Of a DNA stretch of 64,000 bases, positions 1 through 8,305 are shown in pieces. Position 1 is the first letter of the stretch; the number at the start of each line of letters is the position of its first letter. The translations under genes and the position numbers were made by a program. Under the pieces are notes generated by a model. The model was given only the letters and a program-made list of their open reading frames with translations. It was not told the DNA's origin and searched no databases. The stretch is from Parabacteroides distasonis ATCC 8503. GTDB taxonomy: Bacteria; Bacteroidota; Bacteroidia; Bacteroidales; Tannerellaceae. The stretch is taken from the NCBI RefSeq assembly GCF_000012845.1, contig NC_009615.1, positions 1,201,501 through 1,265,500 of the forward strand, in the 5' to 3' direction.

Positions 1-105
1 CGGGATAATTTTTCTTTTTATATCATAACTATTCAAAAAGTGGAAGATAGCATGGGTTTTAAGCAAAATATTCTCTCTTTTCTTTATTCTTTTATATAAA
101 TAACG

Positions 106-113
106 TACTTTTG
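106..113 (+). promoter_or_regulatory. Candidate Bacteroidetes -7 box for the kinase operon
   Basis: The sequence TACTTTTG matches the Bacteroidetes -7 consensus TAnnTTTG. It lies 9 bp before the kinase ATG, so the transcript leader would be only a few bases long. No clear -33 TTTG is seen at the expected spacing. Bases 1-122 otherwise hold no recognisable gene. Confidence 0.4.
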
Positions 114-122
114 GCAGATTAA

Positions 123-1934
123 ATGGAATTATTCAAGGTTATGAATCTGCCAGACGGACATCTTCTTCAAAACGGAAAATACAGACTTACTCATGTGGTT
201 GGTCAAGGTGGTTTTGGCATAACCTACAGAGGAGTTTGGTACACAGAGGTTAAAGGATCTTTAGGTACCGTAAAGACGGAGGTCCCTATCTGTGTCAAGG
301 AATATTTCTTCAAGGATTATTGTTATAGAGAACCCGGTTCCCAAGCCGTAAAAGTACATTCGGAGACGGGAAAGGTCTTATTTAACAAGTTCAAGGAAAA
401 ACTGATCAAAGAGGCAAAGATCCTATCGGAAGTTCACCATCCCTATATCGTAAACGTGTTGGAGGTTTTCGAGGAAAACAATACGGCTTATATTGCCATG
501 GAGTATATTTCCGGCTTCTCGCTAAAATATATGCTTGAGAAAAACGGGATATTGCCCGAAGCTACGGTCCTTAAATATGTACGGCAAATTGGCGAGGCGT
601 TACAATTCGTTCATGATAAGAGTATCTTGCATCTGGATATCAAGCCTAGCAATATCTTGATCGATAAGAACGGGAACGCCCGCTTGATCGATTTCGGAGT
701 CAGCAAACGTTACGATATCGAGCAGGAAGAGACCAGCACTACGATGTTAACCCTTTCTAAAGGATTCGCATCCATAGAGCAATACGATAACGAAGGAACA
801 CAAGTGTTCTCGCCCCGTCCGGATATTTATTCCTTGGGAGCCACGATGTATAATCTGTTAACGGGAACAATCCCTACAGAATCTATACTACGTGCCGCAC
901 GTCCTTTGCGAAACCCCTCTGAAATCAATGCGGCGATCAGCCCGAAAACAGAGGCTGTTATCATAAAAGCGATGCAAATCATTCCTGCGGATCGCTTTGA
1001 GACGGTGGGCGAGATGTTGGCGTCTTTGGATTTTTCTCAAGCGGAAAAGGAAGTTCAGGTTGTCCCAAGTCCATCTCCCGAGATTGTGAATGAGGAAACA
1101 ACGGTGGTTTATTCATCACCTGTAGATTCTAAATTAGTAGGATCGGATGATGAAGAGACTGTTGTCAATGTGGCTAATCCACCTGCCGTGGAGCCAATAA
1201 CAGAAAAGAATAATTCCAGAAAGAAAATAATTCCTATCGGAATCGCTATATTTGTCGTTGTAGGATCCGCTACGGCTCTTTTAGTGCATAGCAATAGGCC
1301 CACAAAAGAGGTTGTCGAGAGTATTGATTTACCTTCAGCTGTGGAGCCGGATAGCAATGTCTCAAAAGAAGTAGAAATGCCAGATCACCCAGTTCTACAT
1401 ACGGAACCTCCTATCTCTGAGATAAAGAAAGCGGAGAAACAAGAGCCTAAAGTGGAAGAGAAACGACCTATGGAAACAGAGCATACGACAGAAGAGAATG
1501 TTCTCCCGGATCAGCCATCGGAAAATGAGATGAATGAGAAATATAACTCGTTAATCGCCTCCGGTAAGGAAAAAATGGCCAAAGCTGATTATTCGGGAGC
1601 TAAGAAAGATTTGTCGGAGGCAAAGGATACGAAACTTACGGAAGAGGTAGTCCGGTTGATCATCGCTTGCGATGAGAAAACCGAGGAGAAACGTATAGCG
1701 GACAAAAAGGCCCTGTATGAGGAGAAAATGGCTTTCGGACGATATAAGATCGTACGCAAGAAGTCAAATAACAGATACGGGGCGATCGATTCGAAAGCCG
1801 AGGAACGTATTCCTTGCAAATACCTAAGTGTCGGTATCGCGGATAACGGCCGGGCATTCGAACGGGAAGACAATTTGTTTGATATTTATAATTCTGACGG
1901 ATCATTGATTAGCGAAGGCCTTACTTATTATTGA
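123..1934 (+). CDS. Membrane-anchored Hanks-type Ser/Thr protein kinase with WG-like C-terminal segment
   Basis: This 603-residue protein has an N-terminal eukaryotic-like kinase domain. Visible motifs are the glycine loop GQGGFG (residues 27-32), the ATP lysine in ICVKE (K59), the catalytic loop HLDIKPSN (D172, N177; HLD in place of HRD) and the Mg-binding DFG (190-192), so it should be catalytically active. A low-complexity acidic linker leads to one transmembrane helix near residues 369-389. The part beyond it, presumably periplasmic, is charged, then helical (about 475-540), and ends with a segment resembling a WG repeat (RYGAID...IPCKY). The gene begins a closely spaced + strand run with two envelope protein genes 41 and 12 bp further on, which suggests a kinase working with envelope partners. 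Substrates are unknown. The kinase assignment is firm; the role is inference. Confidence 0.9.
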   Translation: MELFKVMNLPDGHLLQNGKYRLTHVVGQGGFGITYRGVWYTEVKGSLGTVKTEVPICVKEYFFKDYCYREPGSQAVKVHSETGKVLFNKFKEKLIKEAKILSEVHHPYIVNVLEVFEENNTAYIAMEYISGFSLKYMLEKNGILPEATVLKYVRQIGEALQFVHDKSILHLDIKPSNILIDKNGNARLIDFGVSKRYDIEQEETSTTMLTLSKGFASIEQYDNEGTQVFSPRPDIYSLGATMYNLLTGTIPTESILRAARPLRNPSEINAAISPKTEAVIIKAMQIIPADRFETVGEMLASLDFSQAEKEVQVVPSPSPEIVNEETTVVYSSPVDSKLVGSDDEETVVNVANPPAVEPITEKNNSRKKIIPIGIAIFVVVGSATALLVHSNRPTKEVVESIDLPSAVEPDSNVSKEVEMPDHPVLHTEPPISEIKKAEKQEPKVEEKRPMETEHTTEENVLPDQPSENEMNEKYNSLIASGKEKMAKADYSGAKKDLSEAKDTKLTEEVVRLIIACDEKTEEKRIADKKALYEEKMAFGRYKIVRKKSNNRYGAIDSKAEERIPCKYLSVGIADNGRAFEREDNLFDIYNSDGSLISEGLTYY

Positions 1935-1975
1935 TTGTAATATTATGAACAACTAAACATGTATTTACCTATTAT

Positions 1976-2932
1976 ATGAAAAGACTTTGGATATTGATGA
2001 TATGTGCGGTATTTCCCCTCGGACTGCTGGCGCAACAGCGTACGGAATACAACCGTAAGGGAGATGAAGCGATGAAACGTCTTGATTATAGTGACGCTAA
2101 AATGTGGTACGAGGAAGGCGTATCGCAATGCGACGCATACAGTATTGATCAGCTGACTACGATTTGGCTTTCCAACGAGCGAATGCGGCCTTCCATGCGT
2201 AGCTTGATGAATAAATGTTTAAACTGCCTGACGGTCAAAGCTACGGAAGATGATCCGGATGCCATCTCTAAATTAATCATTTATTATTCGGAAGGTATCG
2301 GAACCCCTAAAAGTGAGGAGCTAGCAACCTATTGGAAAGAATACCAAGAGATATTGTTAAAGCCGGCGGAACCGGCGGCCCAACCAATAGATTCCGCGGC
2401 GGTATCCCCTAAGAAACGAATGGAGTTTTTCGCGGGATACTCGTATTCGATCGAATCTCCTTATGGAATCACGGTAGGAGGTATGGGGCAACGCTTCGGT
2501 TGGTATGTCCGTTTCAAGACGAATATGTCTTTTATGAATTATACGGACGAATGTAATAACCAAGGGCAGATTATTAAGTTCTCTAATTCGGAAGGGGAAT
2601 CTTATGAGCTTAATACAGGTAAATCCTCGAAGACAAATAGTATAGCCGGAACGGCCGGTTTAATCGTAAAATGCTTTCCGTGGTTATATGCCTCCGTTGG
2701 TTTGGGATATGGTGAAAGAGCTTTACTACATTCGTTCACGACCCATTCCTATGAAAACTACGACAGTACACGAGAGGTATGGTGCCGGAATATTGATTCC
2801 TCATACAAAGGGGTCGCTGCCGAGGTTGACTTGATGATGAAAATAACGAACTCTGTATTTATTAGCGTTGGATGCAACACGGTTAATTTTAAGTACTTGG
2901 ATCTAAACGCTGGCTTAGGTGTATTCTTTTAA
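1976..2932 (+). CDS. Secreted protein, helical-repeat N-terminus and probable outer-membrane beta-barrel C-terminus
   Basis: The 318-residue product starts with a cleavable signal peptide (MKRLWILMICAVFPLGLLAQ). It continues with a TPR/Sel1-like helical segment (about residues 22-125; motifs such as KGDEAMKRLDYSDAKMWYEEG), then a proline/alanine linker. The last roughly 170 residues are rich in alternating aromatic and glycine positions and end in phenylalanine, as in small outer-membrane barrels. I do not recognise a named family. It lies between the kinase and the Kelch lipoprotein genes, 12 bp from the latter, so these are probably co-transcribed and act together at the envelope. Confidence is high that it is a real exported protein and moderate for the barrel. 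Confidence 0.75.
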   Translation: MKRLWILMICAVFPLGLLAQQRTEYNRKGDEAMKRLDYSDAKMWYEEGVSQCDAYSIDQLTTIWLSNERMRPSMRSLMNKCLNCLTVKATEDDPDAISKLIIYYSEGIGTPKSEELATYWKEYQEILLKPAEPAAQPIDSAAVSPKKRMEFFAGYSYSIESPYGITVGGMGQRFGWYVRFKTNMSFMNYTDECNNQGQIIKFSNSEGESYELNTGKSSKTNSIAGTAGLIVKCFPWLYASVGLGYGERALLHSFTTHSYENYDSTREVWCRNIDSSYKGVAAEVDLMMKITNSVFISVGCNTVNFKYLDLNAGLGVFF

Positions 2933-2944
2933 TATTGATTATTT

Positions 2945-5107
2945 ATGAAACATATATACTCACTCTTCTCTATTCTATTTGCGGCTTTATTAATGGCCGG
3001 ATGCGTGAATGATCCGGATATAGATGGTGGCATTCGAAACGCTAAAAAACCGTCTGTTAAGACAGACGAGATATTGAAGTCCACGGCTAGTTCAGTGACA
3101 GTATCGGGGGAGGTCCTGCAAGAAAACGGCGCTCCCGTGACAGAGGCCGGTTTTTGTTGGAGCACGGAATCTACCTTTACTGTGATAGAGAAAAATAAAA
3201 AAGCCGTATCCAAGCGTAAGGTAAAATATGAGGCTACGATCGAGGGCTTAACCAATGATCTGGATTACTATATCCGGGCCTATGCGATCAATGCGGTAGA
3301 TACCGCTTATGGAGAGATTTTACCTTTTAAGACGAAAGATGGATTAGGAAGCGTTAAGACCTTATTTCCAGTCAACGTGATGTCTACTTCCGTTCAATGC
3401 GGAGGTATGATAACCAAACAAGGAGAAGCCGAAATCGAGGAAAGGGGTATTTACTTAATGCTGAATCCGGAGCCTTCAGCATCTGACTCCACGATTCGTA
3501 TAGACATGGAAGCCGATTCGTTCTATTGTACGATCTCCGATTTAAAACCGGAAACTACCTATTACGTTAGAGCTTACGCAAAAAGTAAATATGGTGAGTA
3601 TAACGGGGCGAAAGTCGAGACCTTTAAGACTACGAATGGTCGTCCTGTATTAGATGATAACAAATTCAAGAAAATAGCGACAGAGTTTACCTATGCGGAG
3701 TTCTCCATGGAAATAATAAGCGAGGGAGATTCTCCGATCACGGCATGTGGTTTCTGCTTTAGTACTGATAAATCACCGACAATAGAAAATGGGGATACGA
3801 TTATTTGCGGAGCGGGTATCGGAGAATTTGCCGGGAAAATCTATGATATGCAACAGCAGAAAGGGTATTACGTACGTGCTTATGCGACAAACGCTTTAGG
3901 TACTACCTATAGCGCAGGCGAAGGTATCCATACGATTCTGGAAAGTGAGTTGCCTACAGTCAATACAAAGGAGGTGTCTACTATTAAAAACGGTACCGCA
4001 TGGGTAGGAGGAGAGGTCTTAGCCGAAGGTGCCTCACCGGTTACAGAGGCTGGTGTATGTTGGGGAACTAGTCCTAGTCCGGCCTTTGGTAATTGTGAAG
4101 GAGCGGTAGCTCTTTCTTCCGGTACACAAGCGTTTACGGGTACGATAAAGGAATTGAGAGGAGGCACGAGCTATTATTTAAGAGCTTACGCTAAAAATAA
4201 GAATGGTATCGCTTACGGAGAGGAAGTTCGCTTCCAAACTCCGGATATATTTGGAGTAGGGGCAAGGTTTGAGGGAGCTTTCCGGATACCGGGATCTACC
4301 TCTTTCTGTACCTTGGCTAATAGCACGGGATTCTTATTAGGCGGTGACACGGGTAGGGAATACACCGATGAGTTTTGGGGATATATGACCTCTAAGAAAG
4401 AATGGTTGCCCTTAAGGTCTCAGCCTGAGAAATTATCGGGCCAAGCATGTTTCAGTATCGGATTTGGCCTATGGACTTTTGGTGGTTTAGATAACACGGG
4501 AAAGATATGTGACAGTTTATATGTATACTCCACGTCCGATAATTCTTGGAGCGCCGTACAAACAGACCAGCAACGGCCTAAAGGTATGTATCGGACGGCA
4601 TGTTGCAGAATGGAAGATCAGGCGTTCCTCATAGGTGGACGTAGAGGTAACGAACTAATCGATGAAGTCTGGACTTATGAACCGAGCGCTTTCGTTTGGA
4701 GCAAGAAATCTAATTTCCCGATTAAACAATACGGCGGAATATCCGTTGTAATTGGTGACCGTATATATGCCGGACTGGGGATTATTAATAAAGCGGATCC
4801 TTCTTTGGAATATACGACACAGTTTTGGTCTACAGACAAGAACGCTGTAGCTTGGGAAAAGGAGGCTTCGTTCCCCGGAAGGATGCTTTTATGTGCTATC
4901 GCTTATGGTAATTACGTATATGGCGTAGACGGGGACGGTTATATTTGGCGCTATGATCCGGACTCTCAGAACTGGAGCCAGAAATCCCAGTTACCAGCGG
5001 CTAACAGGTCTGTACATTGCATGTATGTCTTGGATAATTATATCTATATCGGTTTGGGCAATGCCTCTAACTCATTAATCAGTTACGATCCTACTTGGGA
5101 TAATTAA
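2945..5107 (+). CDS. Lipoprotein with four FN3-like repeats and a Kelch-type propeller
   Basis: The 720-residue protein has a lipoprotein signal with lipobox LMAGC (Cys19). It is followed by four consecutive domains of about 90-100 residues that share G-E-V, P-V-T-E-A-G-F/V-C-W and Y-Y-(I/V/L)-R-A-Y-A motifs, the FN3-like repeats common in Bacteroidales surface lipoproteins. From about residue 440 to the end the sequence has Kelch-like blades (LGGD, TFGGLDN, LIGGRRGNE, each followed by W at strand ends), predicting a beta-propeller. It is probably a surface or periplasmic binding protein. It is third in the run that starts with the kinase and ends 2 bp before the serine acetyltransferase ATG. 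Ligand is unknown. Confidence 0.85.
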   Translation: MKHIYSLFSILFAALLMAGCVNDPDIDGGIRNAKKPSVKTDEILKSTASSVTVSGEVLQENGAPVTEAGFCWSTESTFTVIEKNKKAVSKRKVKYEATIEGLTNDLDYYIRAYAINAVDTAYGEILPFKTKDGLGSVKTLFPVNVMSTSVQCGGMITKQGEAEIEERGIYLMLNPEPSASDSTIRIDMEADSFYCTISDLKPETTYYVRAYAKSKYGEYNGAKVETFKTTNGRPVLDDNKFKKIATEFTYAEFSMEIISEGDSPITACGFCFSTDKSPTIENGDTIICGAGIGEFAGKIYDMQQQKGYYVRAYATNALGTTYSAGEGIHTILESELPTVNTKEVSTIKNGTAWVGGEVLAEGASPVTEAGVCWGTSPSPAFGNCEGAVALSSGTQAFTGTIKELRGGTSYYLRAYAKNKNGIAYGEEVRFQTPDIFGVGARFEGAFRIPGSTSFCTLANSTGFLLGGDTGREYTDEFWGYMTSKKEWLPLRSQPEKLSGQACFSIGFGLWTFGGLDNTGKICDSLYVYSTSDNSWSAVQTDQQRPKGMYRTACCRMEDQAFLIGGRRGNELIDEVWTYEPSAFVWSKKSNFPIKQYGGISVVIGDRIYAGLGIINKADPSLEYTTQFWSTDKNAVAWEKEASFPGRMLLCAIAYGNYVYGVDGDGYIWRYDPDSQNWSQKSQLPAANRSVHCMYVLDNYIYIGLGNASNSLISYDPTWDN

Positions 5108-5109
5108 AG

Positions 5110-6006
5110 ATGAATAGAACAGCGATTTTAGAACAGATACAGAAGAACGTAGAACGGCTGTCGGCTCCTGATCTACCGGAATACAAATATATCCCGTTGC
5201 ATCAGAAGCCATCGCCTTCAGTCGCTACGTTGCATGAGATCATGCGCCTATTACGTACGGTTATCTTCCCCGGATTCTTTGGTACGGAACAAGAGGCTCA
5301 ATTAGGCTCTATCCAATATTATACGGGAGTCTATTTGGAAAAGATCTATGATCTCTTGCAAGAGCAAATATATAATGGACTTTGTTTTGAGGTAGAGCGT
5401 TGTTGTGATTCCAAGGACCGGGCTTCCGAGATCTCGATCGCTTTTATTAACCGGATTCCTCATATCAAATATTTACTGTCCACCGATGTAAAGGCCATCT
5501 TGGATGGTGATCCGGCAGCCAAGAGCGTGAGTGAGATTATATTCTGTTATCCGGCGGTCTACGCGCTTTTACATCAACGGGTCGCTCATGAATTATTCGA
5601 GCTAGGCGTACCGGTACTCCCGCGTATCATTACGGAAATGGCACACTCGCAAACCGGGATCGACATTCATCCCGGGGCGCAGATCGGAGAATATTTCAGT
5701 ATCGATCATGGAACGGGTATTGTCGTGGGACAAACCGCCATTATCGGAAACCATGTCCGCCTTTATCAAGGTGTGACGTTAGGAGCTAAGAGTTTTACGC
5801 TGGACGAGGAAGGACTTCCGATAGATTTACCCCGTCATCCGATCATCGAGGATTATGTGACCATTTATTCCAACGCATCCATATTAGGACGGATCACTAT
5901 TGGCCGAGGATCTATTATCGGGGGTAACATCTGGCTCACCCATAGTGTACCTCCCAATTCCAAGATATCTCAATCACGTGTCGAAGAAAAATTCACGGAA
6001 ATATGA
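5110..6006 (+). CDS. cysE: Serine O-acetyltransferase
   Basis: This 298-residue cytoplasmic enzyme transfers acetyl from acetyl-CoA to L-serine, giving O-acetylserine for cysteine synthesis. The N-terminal helical domain is followed by a left-handed beta-helix of hexapeptide repeats (about residues 180-290). The typical stretches TGIDIHPGAQIG, DHGTGIVVGQTA and the catalytic His in the HG-T-G segment are visible, and the coenzyme A loop G-G-N-I-W-L follows. Length fits the Bacteroidetes form of the family. The start lies 2 bp after the lipoprotein stop, so it may be read from the upstream operon. Cysteine supply may also matter for the iron-sulfur-rich hydrogenase encoded next; that is inference from proximity only. 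Confidence 0.9.
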   Translation: MNRTAILEQIQKNVERLSAPDLPEYKYIPLHQKPSPSVATLHEIMRLLRTVIFPGFFGTEQEAQLGSIQYYTGVYLEKIYDLLQEQIYNGLCFEVERCCDSKDRASEISIAFINRIPHIKYLLSTDVKAILDGDPAAKSVSEIIFCYPAVYALLHQRVAHELFELGVPVLPRIITEMAHSQTGIDIHPGAQIGEYFSIDHGTGIVVGQTAIIGNHVRLYQGVTLGAKSFTLDEEGLPIDLPRHPIIEDYVTIYSNASILGRITIGRGSIIGGNIWLTHSVPPNSKISQSRVEEKFTEI

Positions 6007-6027
6007 TATTATTTGAAAGAGATTCCG

Positions 6028-6035
6028 TATGTTTG
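6028..6035 (+). promoter_or_regulatory. Candidate -7 box for the hydrogenase operon
   Basis: TATGTTTG matches TAnnTTTG and lies 39 bp before the hndB ATG. A -33 element at the usual spacing is not clear; a TTTG occurs only 12 bp upstream. The box would let the hydrogenase genes be transcribed separately from cysE. Confidence 0.35.
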
Positions 6036-6074
6036 TGCAAATGACATTACGGTGTTTTCCTTAAATAATAGAAT

Positions 6075-6479
6075 ATGACCATGAACAAAGTAAAGACATT
6101 AGATGATCTCAAGAAAATGCGTGAATCTCTTCGTGCGTCTTTGGATCTGCGTGAAAAAAGCAATACCCCTGATCAGCTCGTACAAATTAAGGTTTCTATG
6201 GCCACTTGCGGTATAGCTGCCGGAGCCAAGGAGATAATGAGTTATTTTATCGAGGTTTTAGACCGGCAGAAAATCGATGCGTTGGTAACTCAAACCGGAT
6301 GCATGGGCTATTGTTATGCGGAACCGACTATCGAAATCAAGCTTCCGGGTCAGGAGCCGTTGGTATTCGGTTATGTTGATAAGGCAAAAGTAGAAGAGAT
6401 CATAGATAAGTATATCCGTAAGGGTATCTTGGTAGACGGCATCATTCCTGTAACTTACACCACCGTAAAACCCGAATAA
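6075..6479 (+). CDS. hndB: Thioredoxin-like [2Fe-2S] ferredoxin subunit of NAD(P)-linked hydrogenase (HndB-like)
   Basis: This 134-residue protein has the thioredoxin-fold [2Fe-2S] ferredoxin domain. Its cysteine pattern is C-G at ATCGIAAG, then TGCMGYCY about 40 residues later. It corresponds to HndB of the four-subunit NADP-reducing [FeFe] hydrogenase of Desulfovibrio and should pass electrons between the flavin subunit and other clusters. It is the first gene of a four-gene operon, 21 bp before hndC. Two in-frame ATGs (6075 and 6081) are possible starts. A subunit role is inferred from operon context. Confidence 0.85.
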   Translation: MTMNKVKTLDDLKKMRESLRASLDLREKSNTPDQLVQIKVSMATCGIAAGAKEIMSYFIEVLDRQKIDALVTQTGCMGYCYAEPTIEIKLPGQEPLVFGYVDKAKVEEIIDKYIRKGILVDGIIPVTYTTVKPE

Positions 6480-6500
6480 GAAATTTAATATCTTACATAA

Positions 6501-8291
6501 ATGGCACAATACACGAATTATATATTGGTGTGCGGTGGCACAGGTTGCCGTGCATCACAAAGCGAGCAGATCATCGAGAATCTGAGAGCCGCCGTCGAGC
6601 AATACGGATTAGAGGATACACAAGTGATCCGTACCGGATGCTTCGGTTTCTGCGAGAAGGGTCCGGTGGTTAAGATGATCCCCGATAACACTTTTTACGT
6701 ACAAGTTCAACCATCGGATGCGGACGAGATCGTACGGGAGCATTTGGTAAAAGGCCGTAAAGTGGAACGGTTACTTTATATGAATCCAGAGACCCGTGAG
6801 CTGGTTCCGGACTCCAAGCATATCAGATTCTATAAGAAACAGCTACGAATCGCCCTTCGAAATTGTGGCTTTATCAACCCTGAGAATATCGATGAGTATA
6901 TCGCTCGTGACGGCTATGTAGCGTTAGGAAAAGCCCTTGTGGAAATGACTCCCGAGGAAGTAATCAAGGAAATCATGGATAGCGGTTTACGGGGTCGTGG
7001 GGGCGGTGGTTTCCCCACAGGTTTGAAATGGCAGATTACCCGTAAGGTACAAGCACCTCAAAAATACGTGGTTTGCAATGCGGACGAGGGTGACCCGGGC
7101 GCTTTTATGGATCGCTCCATATTGGAGGGCGACCCGCATTCGATTGTGGAGGCTATGGCGATTAATGGATATTGTACGGGAGCTAGCAAAGGTTTGGTAT
7201 ATATCCGTGCCGAATATCCGCTAGCCGTGGAACGTTTGAAAATCGCCATACGGCAAGCGAAAGAATATGGATTGCTGGGCGAGAATATATTTGGGACTGA
7301 TTTCTCATTCGATATCGAGATCCGGTACGGTGCCGGAGCTTTTGTTTGTGGAGAGGAGACTGCTTTGATCCACAGTATGGAAGGTTTGCGAGGCGAGGCT
7401 ACCGTAAAGCCGCCGTTCCCTAGTGAACACGGGTATAAAGGTTGTCCGACCAATGTAAATAACGTAGAGACTTACGCAAATATCCCGGTGATCTTGTTAA
7501 GAGGCGCTAAATGGTTCAGTAGTATCGGAACGGAGAAAAGCAAAGGAACAAAGGTGTTCGCCTTGGCTGGAAAGGTAAACAATGTGGGGCTGATCGAGGT
7601 TCCTATGGGTACGACTTTGCGTGAGGTTATCTTTGGAATTGGGGGAGGTATCAAGGATGGAAAGAAGTTTAAGGCTGTGCAAACCGGTGGCCCGTCAGGA
7701 GGTTGCTTGACTGAAAAGCATCTTGATCTTCCTATCGATTATGATAATTTGCTTGCCGCTGGTTCCATGATGGGTTCCGGAGGTATGATCGTCATGGACG
7801 AGGATGATTGTATGGTAGCCATGGCTAAGTTCTATCTGGACTTTACGGTCGAGGAATCTTGCGGTAAATGCGCACCGTGCCGTATCGGTAATAAACGCTT
7901 ACATGAGATATTGCAGAAAATTACGAGTGGAAACGGAGCCGAAGAGGATTTGACCCGTCTAAGGAATCTGGCGATGGTGATTAAGGATACCGCTTTATGC
8001 GGCTTGGGACAGACTTCTCCGAATCCGGTTTTATCTACGATGGATAATTTCTACGATGAATATCTGGCGCATGTCCGGGAGCATCGTTGTCCGTCTCATC
8101 AATGCCGGGAACTTACTCAATATTTCATCAATCCGGAGAAATGTAAAGGATGTACGCTCTGTGCCCGTGTTTGTCCGGTGCATGCGATTACAGGTGGACG
8201 GAAAATTCCTCATATTATCGATCCGCAAGCTTGTATCCGTTGCGGTACCTGTATGGAGAAGTGTAAGTTCGGAGCGATTTATGTCCACTAA
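6501..8291 (+). CDS. hndC: NADH-binding flavoprotein subunit of electron-bifurcating [FeFe] hydrogenase (NuoF/HydB/HndC type)
   Basis: This 596-residue protein has three parts. The first is an N-terminal thioredoxin-like [2Fe-2S] domain (CGGTGC near residue 11; CFGFC near 51). The second is a NuoF core with the FMN/NADH loop GRGGGGFPTG and CNADEGDPGAF, an SLBB segment and a [4Fe-4S] site (ESCGKCAPCR ... CGLG). The third is a C-terminal bacterial ferredoxin with two [4Fe-4S] motifs (CKGCTLCARVCP and CIRCGTCMEKC). This is the architecture of HydB/HndC, which oxidises or reduces NAD(P)(H) and, with the hydrogenase subunit, couples H2, ferredoxin and NAD(P)H. It lies 14 bp upstream of hndD. Nucleotide specificity cannot be read safely from the sequence. 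Confidence 0.93.
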   Translation: MAQYTNYILVCGGTGCRASQSEQIIENLRAAVEQYGLEDTQVIRTGCFGFCEKGPVVKMIPDNTFYVQVQPSDADEIVREHLVKGRKVERLLYMNPETRELVPDSKHIRFYKKQLRIALRNCGFINPENIDEYIARDGYVALGKALVEMTPEEVIKEIMDSGLRGRGGGGFPTGLKWQITRKVQAPQKYVVCNADEGDPGAFMDRSILEGDPHSIVEAMAINGYCTGASKGLVYIRAEYPLAVERLKIAIRQAKEYGLLGENIFGTDFSFDIEIRYGAGAFVCGEETALIHSMEGLRGEATVKPPFPSEHGYKGCPTNVNNVETYANIPVILLRGAKWFSSIGTEKSKGTKVFALAGKVNNVGLIEVPMGTTLREVIFGIGGGIKDGKKFKAVQTGGPSGGCLTEKHLDLPIDYDNLLAAGSMMGSGGMIVMDEDDCMVAMAKFYLDFTVEESCGKCAPCRIGNKRLHEILQKITSGNGAEEDLTRLRNLAMVIKDTALCGLGQTSPNPVLSTMDNFYDEYLAHVREHRCPSHQCRELTQYFINPEKCKGCTLCARVCPVHAITGGRKIPHIIDPQACIRCGTCMEKCKFGAIYVH

Positions 8292-8305
8292 ATTTATTTA
8301 TAAGC

